From the NCBI RefSeq assembly GCF_000756385.1, contig NZ_JNFC01000001.1:62001-126000 (forward strand): 64,000 nt of DNA. The letters run 5' to 3'. The position numbers were made by a program, and so were the translations under genes. A model generated the notes under the pieces. That model saw only the letters and a list, made by a program, of their open reading frames with translations. It made no database searches and was not told where the DNA came from. Shown here piece after piece: positions 53,853-62,904 of this stretch. The DNA is from Sphingopyxis sp. LC363 (GTDB taxonomy: Bacteria; Pseudomonadota; Alphaproteobacteria; Sphingomonadales; Sphingomonadaceae). Numbering within the stretch: the stretch's first letter is position 1; every line of letters begins with the position of its first letter.

Positions 53853-55853
53853 ATGACGTTGAAGAGCACTAGCTTTTCGACGGCCGCTGCTGTTGCGCCG
53901 TCGGAAAACCAATCGATGCAACCTCGCAAGCGCGGCCGCAAACCAAAGCCCGTCGTTGAGTTTCCTCAAGCGGTCATCTCTGAATGGACGGACGTCCCAT
54001 GCTTCCACGAAGCTTTTGCCTTGCACCTCGAACGACACGCCGATTCCATTGGACACCTGCACAAGGCACTCAGCTATTTCGGCGCGAAGATCGAACGCTC
54101 GACGTTCGTCCAATGGGCAGCCGGCAAGAAAGCTCCGACTTCCGTAAAGAGCATCGCGATCCTAGCGATGATCGAGCGACGATATCGTCTCCCGGCCGGT
54201 TACTTCAAAGCCAAATTGACCAATAATTCACGCGCCGCGAGCGGGCACACTCGGCTAAGCGGCGTCACTCGCTCCGAGCGGCGAAGGCTCGCATGGCATC
54301 TGCCCGACGATTTCGATGACCGGCCTGCGCGCGAACGGCAGGAAATATTGCAGTGGGTGCGATCGGTCATCATATCCGGCACGACGGACTATCGGCGCTA
54401 TCAGGCAGAGGCAGCAAAGCACCGGTTTGCCATACGCTTTCCTTCGCTAACGCACCGTCGGCGCCTGCGTAATTTCGATCCCGCGAACGAGGGCGAGATT
54501 CAATCAGCCGATGAAGCAGACTTGGAACTGGCCGTGGCCCGCACAGATGCGCCGCCGCCGTTGGAAGCGGAGATGGCGGACCTCGTGAGGTTCAAGACAG
54601 CGACGTTGACGGACATTGGGTTCCACAGGAACGGTGTCTGGAATGAAGCCACGGCCTTTCAGAAAATCGAGCACTTGGGGCTTCTCTTCGGCGCTCTCGC
54701 GGCGTCGCCGCGTAGCGTGGTCAAGGGATACGGTGTTCCGACCGAAAGGCTGGCGATGGGACTGCTGGTCTTTCCTGCCATCCTAGATTGGTACGTCCAG
54801 TGGCGCGAACGCCGCCGCGGCTTCTATACGGTCTGGGAAGCGAACATGTTCCAGCTCGCGCTCGCTTTTTGCCGTGTCGAAACCGGCTGGCTACGCCAGT
54901 CCCCTCACTTGGCCTCGCGTCTTCAACCAATCGCCGGGTTGGTGTCGAGCGCGGACATCGAAGAGGTACGGTCGGATTGGGACGGGGCGTGCGACAGGCT
55001 TTATAAGCACGGCCTGTCTCGCGTGAAGGAGATCGAGCGCGTTGCTCGCGTGCACCGTGACCCGTTCGAGCCTATCATGCCCGTCCTTGAGGCCGACAGC
55101 CCGGTGGGCGAGTATCGCAAGATCACCGACGAGATCCTCAAGCTGATGCCGAACGCCCTTCGCCATCCTCGCGCCGCGGCGGAAGCCTCCCGATCCTTCC
55201 TAATGCTTCGCCTCGGTCTGCACTTGGGCGTTCGACAGAAGAATCTTCGCCAATTGCTAATCTGCCCCAAAGGGCGACTGCCGACGGCCGAACGCCATCT
55301 CGAAATGCGGAAACGCGGCGAACTCAGATGGAACGTCAAGGAGCATGGCTGGGAAGTCTTGATCCCAGCGTCGGCCTTCAAGAACGCTAGCTCATCCTTT
55401 TTCGGGAACAAGCCCTTTCGCTTGGTGCTGCCAAACCTCGGCGGTCTTTATGAGCATATCGAGGCTTATATCGACCGGTATCGCCGCGTCCTTCTCGGTC
55501 GTGCCAAAGACCCCGGAACATTCTTTGTGAAGACGGTCAAGACGAAGACCCGCGATGCCTCGTATAATCAGACGACCTTCTACGAGGCTTGGCGACAGAT
55601 CATCCAAAGATATGGCATCCGGAACCCCTATACCGGACGCGGCGCGATAGAAGGCCTCTTGCCTCATGGACCGCATAATGTCCGGGACGTGCTGGCTACT
55701 CATATTCTCAAGCAGACCGGGTCATATGAACAGGCCAGCTACGCGATCCAAGACACGCCCGACACGGTCGCCGCGCATTACGGACGCTTTCTGCCACAGG
55801 ATAAGGCCGCTCTCGCGGCTCAAATTCTGAACAGAGTCTGGGACGCGGCTTAG
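53853..55853 (+). CDS. Large tyrosine-type site-specific recombinase
   Basis: 666 residues, longer than the usual 350-450 of integrases. The C-terminal catalytic region shows R461 in HLGVRQKNLRQL, H608-N-V-R611 and the nucleophile Y643 in AAHYGRF; the position normally occupied by the LGH/W residue reads IQD, so one member of the active-site set is altered. The N-terminal half (residues about 1-400) is of unknown fold, with a basic patch KRGRKPK near residue 29 and a helix-turn-helix-like stretch. Weak Shine-Dalgarno (AGAAAGAAG). Lower GC than the chromosome. Next to the tRNA-like fragment, which it may recognise. Confidence 0.8.
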   Translation: MTLKSTSFSTAAAVAPSENQSMQPRKRGRKPKPVVEFPQAVISEWTDVPCFHEAFALHLERHADSIGHLHKALSYFGAKIERSTFVQWAAGKKAPTSVKSIAILAMIERRYRLPAGYFKAKLTNNSRAASGHTRLSGVTRSERRRLAWHLPDDFDDRPARERQEILQWVRSVIISGTTDYRRYQAEAAKHRFAIRFPSLTHRRRLRNFDPANEGEIQSADEADLELAVARTDAPPPLEAEMADLVRFKTATLTDIGFHRNGVWNEATAFQKIEHLGLLFGALAASPRSVVKGYGVPTERLAMGLLVFPAILDWYVQWRERRRGFYTVWEANMFQLALAFCRVETGWLRQSPHLASRLQPIAGLVSSADIEEVRSDWDGACDRLYKHGLSRVKEIERVARVHRDPFEPIMPVLEADSPVGEYRKITDEILKLMPNALRHPRAAAEASRSFLMLRLGLHLGVRQKNLRQLLICPKGRLPTAERHLEMRKRGELRWNVKEHGWEVLIPASAFKNASSSFFGNKPFRLVLPNLGGLYEHIEAYIDRYRRVLLGRAKDPGTFFVKTVKTKTRDASYNQTTFYEAWRQIIQRYGIRNPYTGRGAIEGLLPHGPHNVRDVLATHILKQTGSYEQASYAIQDTPDTVAAHYGRFLPQDKAALAAQILNRVWDAA

Positions 55854-55984
55854 GCGATGGGCGATCCCATTTCGTTCTCTGACTTACTGCCCAATTGTCC
55901 GGCCATGACTATTTGATCGGCCGTGCAATTTGCCGCGAGCCCGGAACGGGCGAGCGGCGCGCGATTTTTCGGCTCCAAGGGTAA

Positions 55985-56010
55985 GGGCGGCGACATGGGC
56001 ATCGCCGCCC
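55985..56010. terminator. Stem-loop between recombinase and ParB-like genes
   Basis: GGGCGGCGA (55985-55993), eight-base loop, TCGCCGCCC (56002-56010), seven bases past the ParB-like stop codon on the minus strand. It lies between convergent genes and may serve both; the T-tract is poor. Confidence 0.6.
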
Positions 56011-56016
56011 TCAGCT

Positions 56017-57750
56017 TTACGCGGCTTTACGCTGCGGTTCCTCCTCGGCTCCCTGAGGGGCCGCTTCGCTAGGTGCGACCACGGCAACGATCCCGCCGCG
56101 CTCGGTGTAGGCGGCGGGCGGGAAGGCCATCCACCTCGGCACCCACCCCTCGACCTTGGTGCGACCATTGTTGCCGTCCAGATGATCGCGGACGATCGCC
56201 TTCAAGGTCACGCCCTTCTCTTTGGCATTGGCGGCGGCAACCTCGCCCCCACCGACCTCCGCAACCAGCGCGGTCAGTACCTCCTTATCGCGAAGACCGG
56301 CGAAGAACGCATCGTCGGCGCTCCACCACGCAGCCATGTCGATACCGATGTGGAGGCCCGCCGCTTCGACGACTGCGCTCCCGGCGAACAGAGTTTCGCC
56401 CATGACGATAGCGATGACGTCCATTACCGCCCGGTCGGGCAGATCGAGCAGTCGCTGGAACAGGTCCGCGAGCGGCATCGGATTGCCGCCGGTCACGGTC
56501 GGTTCCTCGGTATCGAAGCCGAGCAGCGCCAGCACCGCGCGCCGTTTCTCGTCGAACACCGCCTCGGCACTGCTGACCTCGACGCTTTCGCGCACATCAT
56601 CATTCTTGGCCGACTGCGGCTCGACCCGCACATTCCAGAGCGGTGAGCCAGCGATGGCGTGGGCGACCATCATGCGCAGCGCGACCGGCGGATGGCCGGT
56701 CAGTTCAGCGCGGACAGCGGCATGGCGATGAAGATCGACATAGGTCTGCGTCCGCGCAGTCAGTTCGGGACGCGACGCCTTGGGCGCGGCTTCGATCTTT
56801 TCGCCCGTTTCAAGCCGTGCCGCTTCCTTGGCCGTGACATAGCCCTCGTGGATATCGACTTCGCCGCTATCGCGAACCTCGATATAGACACGCCCGCCCT
56901 TGCGCTTCGCCGCGTGACGATGTTCCCATTCGCGAAAATAGTCGCCCTTGGGCATGACGACCACTTCGCTCCACCCCGCGTCCAGAAAGCGCGCCCGGCG
57001 CTCCTCGACGGCGGCAAGCTGCGCCGTCCAGAAAGCATCGCTGTCCGCAAAATAGCGTTCGTCCCCGAACAGGTCGGCAATGATCGCGAGGCCGCTCGCC
57101 TCGACGTCGAACAGCGCATGGGCTGCACTGATCGCACCGCCGCCGAACAGCCAGTTCTTGAGCTGCTGCCCCTGCGGGCAATAGGCATCCGCGTCGTCGA
57201 ACAGCGACAGCCATGCGCGCTGCTGCGACTTGGACGCCATCGTTAGGTGCCGCACCGTGCCCGCGCTGATCTTCTCCTTTGCGTAGAGCGAACGGATGCG
57301 CGGCAACAGATTGCCGAGCGCGAGGATGCGCTTCACCATTGCCTCGGGCATTCCGAACGTGTCGGAAATATCGGCAACGCTCCGGCCCTCGCGAACCAGC
57401 CGCGTATAGGTGACCCATTGCGTCACCTCGTCGGCATCGCGCCGCGCGACATTCTCGATCAACGAGGCTTCGAGCGCCGCGGCATCGTCGCCTTCTTCGA
57501 GGATCGCGCAAGGGAGCGGCTCGGCTTCGCCTCTTTCGCCCGCGACGATGGTCGCCGCCGTGAAGCGCCGCGCCCCCGCCACGATCTCGAACGCGCCCTC
57601 GGCGCAGTTTGGCCGGACGATCAGCGGAACGAGAACGCCGCGCGCACGAACGGTAGGCAGGATATCCCCCACATCGGGCGCCTTCTTGGCGTAGCGCATA
57701 TTGGTCTTGCTGATCGACAGCTTGCCAAGGTCGATAAAGTCGAGTTTCAT
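56017..57750 (-). CDS. ParB/RepB-like partition protein
   Basis: 577 residues. N-terminal ParB domain: LGKLSISKTNMRY, RGVLVPLIVRP, FEIVAGARRFTA and ALEASLIENVARRDADEVTQW, followed by a KorB-type helix-turn-helix (VADISDTFGMPEAMVKRILAL). The long C-terminal half (about 350 residues) matches the extended ParB-like proteins of alphaproteobacterial plasmids and integrative elements. ATG 57750 is chosen because AAAGG lies eight bases upstream; a GTG nine bases earlier is in frame. No ParA is adjacent, so it may act as a regulator or nuclease rather than in partition. Confidence 0.9.
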   Translation of the reverse strand: MKLDFIDLGKLSISKTNMRYAKKAPDVGDILPTVRARGVLVPLIVRPNCAEGAFEIVAGARRFTAATIVAGERGEAEPLPCAILEEGDDAAALEASLIENVARRDADEVTQWVTYTRLVREGRSVADISDTFGMPEAMVKRILALGNLLPRIRSLYAKEKISAGTVRHLTMASKSQQRAWLSLFDDADAYCPQGQQLKNWLFGGGAISAAHALFDVEASGLAIIADLFGDERYFADSDAFWTAQLAAVEERRARFLDAGWSEVVVMPKGDYFREWEHRHAAKRKGGRVYIEVRDSGEVDIHEGYVTAKEAARLETGEKIEAAPKASRPELTARTQTYVDLHRHAAVRAELTGHPPVALRMMVAHAIAGSPLWNVRVEPQSAKNDDVRESVEVSSAEAVFDEKRRAVLALLGFDTEEPTVTGGNPMPLADLFQRLLDLPDRAVMDVIAIVMGETLFAGSAVVEAAGLHIGIDMAAWWSADDAFFAGLRDKEVLTALVAEVGGGEVAAANAKEKGVTLKAIVRDHLDGNNGRTKVEGWVPRWMAFPPAAYTERGGIVAVVAPSEAAPQGAEEEPQRKAA

Positions 57751-57850
57751 TGTCTTCACCTTTCTTTGTGGAAGGTGCCGGTCCGTCGAGTTTCGCGATT
57801 GGGCGGACCGGCTTTAGGTTCGGCGGCGAGACGCGCCGCCCGCGTCTGCC

Positions 57851-58294
57851 TCAGCCCTCGGACTTCGGAAGTTCGTCGCCGCGCGCGGCACGGCGGAAAT
57901 TCTGTTCGGCGGTGATGATCGATCCCGCGCGACGCGCCGCAGCGGCCCAGCCCGACAGCGGAACCTCGGACGCAAAGCTAAGATCGCGCTCGATGCCGAG
58001 GCCGAAGGGCAGGCGTACCGACGCCAGTTCGGACAGGCTGAACGAACCGAGTTCGGGGCAGCCGAAACCCAGATCGGCAAGCCCGAACAGCGTATCGCCA
58101 TCCTCGCCCAATTCGGTCGCGAGCCACGTCGCCGCACCGACCGGCGAGAAGAATTTGGCAACCGGCACGAAGTCCGGTTCCACCGCACCCGCCATCACGG
58201 CGGTACGCCGCGCCTCGTCATTCGCGCGCAAGGCGTCATGAAGTTCAGCGGACAGAAGCTTGCCCCCATCGCGGCGCTCTTTGGTCTTTCCCAT
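57851..58294 (-). CDS. DUF2958 domain protein
   Basis: 147-residue protein; PVAKFFSPVGAATWLATELGEDGDTLFGLADLGFG and GSFSLSELASVRLPFGLGIERDL are DUF2958 hallmarks. The start is 58294, since GGAGG five bases upstream is a perfect Shine-Dalgarno; the ATG 12 bases earlier overlaps that site. DUF2958 genes travel with ParB-like and conjugation genes on mobile elements; function unknown. Same strand as the ParB-like gene, about 100 bases upstream. Confidence 0.9.
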   Translation of the reverse strand: MGKTKERRDGGKLLSAELHDALRANDEARRTAVMAGAVEPDFVPVAKFFSPVGAATWLATELGEDGDTLFGLADLGFGCPELGSFSLSELASVRLPFGLGIERDLSFASEVPLSGWAAAARRAGSIITAEQNFRRAARGDELPKSEG

Positions 58295-58968
58295 GTCATC
58301 CTCCATTCCCGCCCCCCAACCATCAGGCCCCCGGCGGAGCGGGGGTGGGCGGCGAGAACGACCTGCCGGGCGCGGCCAGGGAGGCGGCCCGCACCCGAAG
58401 GGCTGGAACGAAGAGGAAGAGCCGCAGAGCGGCTTGCGGGACGCCGGGACTCGCCCAGAGGGGAGAGCCGGCCAACCCAGCGACAGACGGGAGGCCGATC
58501 GATATCGCCGCCGCGTTCAACGCGGCGCCAACATGATCGTCAGCGACGAAGACTAATTCGCCGTTCCGGCGGATCTAGAGAAGGATCGCACTCTCGGAAC
58601 GGCCGCAGGCGGTGCGGCGTGCGTGCGCAGATGTGCTTAGCCGCCGCACCGCCAAGATTGCCGGGCCGAGTGCGCAGCGCGGTCAAGACAGACGTGCGAT
58701 CCCTGTCGGCGCCTGCCGTCGGCAGCGAGCGCCCATTTTCAACCGCGCACCGTATCGGGGGCGTCGCGGGGGCGGCCAGCCTCTGCGGAAGGGGTACGGA
58801 CGGACTACAGGCCGGCCGTCAGGGGAAGGCTTTCCCCTTTCAAAAATCCAAACCGCCGATCCCACGGTGCCAAAATTTCGTGGCAACCACCATGGAACGT
58901 CGGAGTCCCAACGGCGCGGGCAGACAAAACTGGTAGCCAGTCCGCGATCAGCCGATTAGCAACGCGGC
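58295..58968. other. 674-base non-coding region with consecutive stem-loops
   Basis: No convincing gene. It holds CCCCCG/CGGGGG (58328-58333/58340-58345), a 19-base palindrome CGCCGCGTTCAACGCGGCG (58509-58527), SL1 GCCGTTCCG/CGGAACGGC (58560-58568/58595-58603), SL2 GGCGGTGCGGCG/CGCCGCACCGCC (58608-58619/58642-58653) and a weak AGGGGAA/TTCCCCT hairpin at 58821-58838. Structured DNA or RNA is likely; an oriT, single-strand origin or small RNA are candidates. Confidence 0.6.
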
Positions 58969-61911
58969 ATGACACCGCACGAATTTATCGCGAAATGGCG
59001 CAATAACGAACTGAAAGAACGGTCGGCGTCACAAAGCCATTTCAACGATTTATGCGCGTTGTTGGGCGTCGTTGATCCGATTACGGCCGATCCTGCGGGC
59101 GAATGGTTCACCTTCGAAAAGGGCGCGTCGAAGACGAGCGGGGGCGAAGGATGGGCCGACGTCTGGCGCAAGGCCTGCTTCGCCTGGGAGTACAAGGGTC
59201 CTAAAAAGGATCTGAAAAAAGCGTTCGACCAGTTGCTGCAATATAGCGTCGCGCTGGAAAACCCGCCGCTGCTGATCGTCAGTGATATGAACCGCATCCG
59301 CATACACACAAACTGGACCAACACGGTCCAGGAGGTCCACGATTTCGAGCTGGACGATCTGATCGACGGCGACGTGCGTGAGCGGTTGAAGCGCGCCTTT
59401 ACCGACCCTGAGCATTTCAAACCCAGCAAGACGCGGCAAGCGCTGACTGAGGAAACGGCCAAGGAATTTGCAGGGCTGGCGCAGCGGCTGCGCGACCGAG
59501 GACATGACGCCGGGCAGGTGGCGCATTTCGTCAACCAGCTGGTATTCTGCATGTTCGCGGAGGATGTCGGCCTGCTGCCCGACAACCTGTTCACGAAGAT
59601 GCTGGATCTGTGTCGCAGCGATCCGGCGAGCTTCGCAGAACATGCCGGAATGCTGTTCGGCGCGATGGCGAAGCAAGGCGGAAAGGTTGGCTTCACGCGG
59701 ATCGACTGGTTCAACGGCGGATTGTTCGCTGACGACTACGCGCTGCCGGTGACGCGCGACGACGTCGAGGATTTGTACAAGGCGGCGCAGCGCGACTGGT
59801 CGCAGATCGACCCGTCGATCTTGGGCACCTTGTTCGAGCGTGGACTGGACCCGGCCAAACGCAGTCAGTTGGGCGCACATTATACCGACCGGGACAAGAT
59901 CATGATGATCGTTCACCCGGTAATCATCGAGCCGCTGGAGGCCGAGTGGGCCGCATCGCTGGCGAAGATGGCGGCTCTGATCGACGGGGCGCCCAAGCGG
60001 ACGAAGGAACGGTTGTTAACCCCGGCAGAAAAGCGCCGGGCCGATAAACTGATGAGTGAAGCCGCAGCACTTCATCAGGCATTTATCGAGCGGCTGGTGA
60101 ATTTCCGCGTTCTCGACCCGGCGTGCGGATCGGGCAATTTCTTATATGTCGCGCTGCGCGCACTGAAAGATATCGAGCATCGCGCCAATCTGGATGCCGA
60201 AGCGCTGGGGCTTTCGCGCGGGTTCCCGCGGGTCGGGCCCGAATGCGTACTAGGGATCGAGTTAAACCCCTATGCCGCTGAACTCGCACGGGTGTCAGTC
60301 TGGATCGGCGAAATCCAGTGGATGCGGCGTAACGGCTTCGATGCGGCGAAGAATCCAATTCTGCGCAACCTCGATACGATCGAATGCCGCGACGCTGTGT
60401 TGAATGACGATGGCACGCGGGCAGAGTGGCCGGTGGCAGATGCCATCATTGGTAACCCGCCATTCCTCGGATCAAAATATCTGAGGAAGGGACGACCAGC
60501 CACCAAGAGCAAGCCTGCCCTAGAGGGCCTCGGAGATGCCTATGTTGATGCGCTGTTCGCAGCATATAAGGGAGAGGTTCCCGCCTCAGCTGACTTGGTT
60601 AGCTATTGGTTCTCTAAGACGTGCGCAGCGATAAAAGGAGTCCGCCTCCATTCGTTCGGTATGATTGCCACCAAGTCGGTCGGGAAGGGCGCTAGCAATC
60701 GCCCTTTGGCGGCCATCCAGGAGAAGACGGATTTCCATATCTTTCACGCGTGGCGGAATGAACCCTGGGTGGTCGATGGAGCGGATGTACGGGTAGCAAT
60801 AGTATGTGCTGGTTTAGACCCTACGTCCTTTCTGTTGGACGGGGTCAACGTCTCAAAGATCAACGCTGACCTAACGACGGGGATAGATCTTAGCAAAGCC
60901 CTGCCGCTTCATTCAAATCGCGGGAAAGCGTTTCAGGGCGTCAAGCTCAATGGTCCATTCGAAATAGCGCATCCGGAGGCGCGAAGTATGCTTCGCGCGC
61001 CCTTAAACCCCAACAACTTGCCAAATGACCGCGTAGTGAAGCGTTTTTGCGGCAACGATGATGTGACGATGCGTGATGCTGATTGCTGGGTAATCGACTT
61101 TACCGATTACCCCCACTTAGATGATGCCTCACTTTTCGAGCGACCTTTCGCTATCGTGCGCGAGCGCGTAACAGCGCATCGGTCTCAATTGGCGGTCGGA
61201 AAAGCTACTGAGGCGGATCGCCTCAGTAGCTACTGGCTAATGCAACGGCCGCGAACAAAATTGCGCGCGGCGGTTGGCGACCTCCGTCGGGTGATCGCGG
61301 TTCCGGAAACGAGTGAGCATTTGTTATTTAGATTTCTGCCGGCAAATTCCGTTTTCAGCGGAAGTCTCTTCGTTATTGCGATCGACGATATGACAACCTT
61401 CGGCATCCTTAGCAGTACATTCCACTCCGTATGGGCTAAGTCTCAGGGAAATCAGCTAGGCGTGGGAAATCAGGGTCGATATAATGCGACGCGAACATTC
61501 CAAACCTTCCCATTTCCTGAAGGACTGACCCCCGACATCGCCACCGCCAATTGTGCCACCGATCCGCACGCGATCGCGATTGCCGCCGCAGCGGCGCGGC
61601 TGAACGAATTGCGCGAGAACTGGCTGAATCCAGCAGACCTGGTGGTGCGGGAGTCCGAGGTGGTGGCGGGATGTCCCGACCGCATATTGCCGAAGGACGA
61701 GGTGGCGGCGAGGGAGCTGGCGAAGCGAACGCTGACCAATTTGTACAATGCGCGCCCGGCGTGGCTAGACAATGCTCATCGCACTTTAGACGCCGCGGTC
61801 GCCGATGCCTATGGCTGGAGCGACGACTGGCGCGCGGGAATGCTGTCCGATGAAGAAATCCTGTCACGGCTATTCGTTTTGAATCAAGCGCGAGCATCGG
61901 GACAGGGCTGA
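58969..61911 (+). CDS. MmeI-like type IIL restriction-modification enzyme
   Basis: 980-residue single-chain enzyme combining nuclease, N6-adenine methyltransferase and target recognition. The N-terminal PD-(D/E)XK motif is intact as D64-X9-E74-Y-K76 (GWADVW...AWEYKG), the same spacing known for MmeI. Methyltransferase motif I is D383PACGSGNF391 and motif IV N496PPF499. A helical spacer lies between, and the variable target-recognition domain covers roughly residues 620-860, encoded by visibly AT-richer DNA. A C-terminal helical part ends it. Such enzymes need no partner genes. Weak Shine-Dalgarno. Phage defence is the family role. Confidence 0.92.
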   Translation: MTPHEFIAKWRNNELKERSASQSHFNDLCALLGVVDPITADPAGEWFTFEKGASKTSGGEGWADVWRKACFAWEYKGPKKDLKKAFDQLLQYSVALENPPLLIVSDMNRIRIHTNWTNTVQEVHDFELDDLIDGDVRERLKRAFTDPEHFKPSKTRQALTEETAKEFAGLAQRLRDRGHDAGQVAHFVNQLVFCMFAEDVGLLPDNLFTKMLDLCRSDPASFAEHAGMLFGAMAKQGGKVGFTRIDWFNGGLFADDYALPVTRDDVEDLYKAAQRDWSQIDPSILGTLFERGLDPAKRSQLGAHYTDRDKIMMIVHPVIIEPLEAEWAASLAKMAALIDGAPKRTKERLLTPAEKRRADKLMSEAAALHQAFIERLVNFRVLDPACGSGNFLYVALRALKDIEHRANLDAEALGLSRGFPRVGPECVLGIELNPYAAELARVSVWIGEIQWMRRNGFDAAKNPILRNLDTIECRDAVLNDDGTRAEWPVADAIIGNPPFLGSKYLRKGRPATKSKPALEGLGDAYVDALFAAYKGEVPASADLVSYWFSKTCAAIKGVRLHSFGMIATKSVGKGASNRPLAAIQEKTDFHIFHAWRNEPWVVDGADVRVAIVCAGLDPTSFLLDGVNVSKINADLTTGIDLSKALPLHSNRGKAFQGVKLNGPFEIAHPEARSMLRAPLNPNNLPNDRVVKRFCGNDDVTMRDADCWVIDFTDYPHLDDASLFERPFAIVRERVTAHRSQLAVGKATEADRLSSYWLMQRPRTKLRAAVGDLRRVIAVPETSEHLLFRFLPANSVFSGSLFVIAIDDMTTFGILSSTFHSVWAKSQGNQLGVGNQGRYNATRTFQTFPFPEGLTPDIATANCATDPHAIAIAAAAARLNELRENWLNPADLVVRESEVVAGCPDRILPKDEVAARELAKRTLTNLYNARPAWLDNAHRTLDAAVADAYGWSDDWRAGMLSDEEILSRLFVLNQARASGQG

Positions 61912-62007
61912 AGGACAGAAGAAGCATCCTGTTCGCGAGCATGCGTGCTGGCCCAATTCTCAGGTCTTGAGCTAGGTCTGAGCGCACAAGCGGGAGCTGG
62001 CGCTCGC

Positions 62008-62904
62008 TTAGTCGACGCTCCATGGCAAGGACCGGTAAAATCCATCGACGGAAGCAAAGCATTCATCAAAATCGGGCAATTCGCCGATTTCGATCGCGAG
62101 CGTATCCCATTCCTTGCGCGCGCGTTCCTTGATTTCGGCCCTCGAAAGTGCCTCCGAATCGGGTTCGATCGCCCGCGCCTTGCTCTTCTCGCAGAGCGTG
62201 TCCAGCAAGGTCTGCTTCTCCTCATCGTCGAGCGTGAAACAGGCCAGCAGCGAAGCGATGTCATATATGTCCTGCCGGCGATTACGATTGCGGATCTCTT
62301 GCTGAAGGAGCGCGCGCAGCTTTTCTGCTATGAGATCGATGAGCGAATAGGCGCGAAAGGTTTCGCCACTCTCGCCAAGCCTTATGAGCTGGATCGCGTT
62401 TACCGGTTCGCGAAAACTGATATCGACGTCGAGGATCGTCGGCGAGCGCCCGGCGCGGAACTTCGCCTCCTGCGGAGCGCCGCGCCGCGCGTAACCGATC
62501 CGCAGGCTAAGCGCAGGTCCCCGCGCTTTCTCGAACATCTGTTCCGACGGCATGAAGCGCGAGCTTTGCACCGCGCACAGGATGTCAGGATAGCCGAGGC
62601 GCGCCGCGGCGCGAGGGAGAGCTTCGCTCAGCGCGGCCTTGAGCGCGTCCACGGTTTCGCTCGTCGGATCGCTGATCGCGGTGAGATCGACATCGCCCGT
62701 CTGGCGGGGGCTCTCATAGACGACCCCCATCAGGATGCCGCCCTTGAGGAATATCTCATGCGCGAAGGGCGTCGTCATTCCGAGCGCAGCGAGGAATATC
62801 TCGGTGACCTGCCGCTCGAGATAGGCTTCGGGATCAGCTTTCGCCTTTTCGATCCATTGGTCGATGTCGACGGTACAGCTTTCGATTTCGACCGGATCAG
62901 ACAT
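62008..62904 (-). CDS. abiEii: AbiEii nucleotidyltransferase toxin
   Basis: 298-residue toxin of the type IV AbiE system. The DNA polymerase beta-like nucleotidyltransferase motif is K54-G-G56 with GDVDL (D71, D73), and the later EKLRALLQQEIRNRNRRQDIYDIASLL matches AbiEii motifs III-IV. AbiEii-type toxins modify tRNA or other targets with nucleotides and stop growth on infection. Start at 62904 overlaps the antitoxin stop by eight bases, so the two are coupled. Confidence 0.92.
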   Translation of the reverse strand: MSDPVEIESCTVDIDQWIEKAKADPEAYLERQVTEIFLAALGMTTPFAHEIFLKGGILMGVVYESPRQTGDVDLTAISDPTSETVDALKAALSEALPRAAARLGYPDILCAVQSSRFMPSEQMFEKARGPALSLRIGYARRGAPQEAKFRAGRSPTILDVDISFREPVNAIQLIRLGESGETFRAYSLIDLIAEKLRALLQQEIRNRNRRQDIYDIASLLACFTLDDEEKQTLLDTLCEKSKARAIEPDSEALSRAEIKERARKEWDTLAIEIGELPDFDECFASVDGFYRSLPWSVD

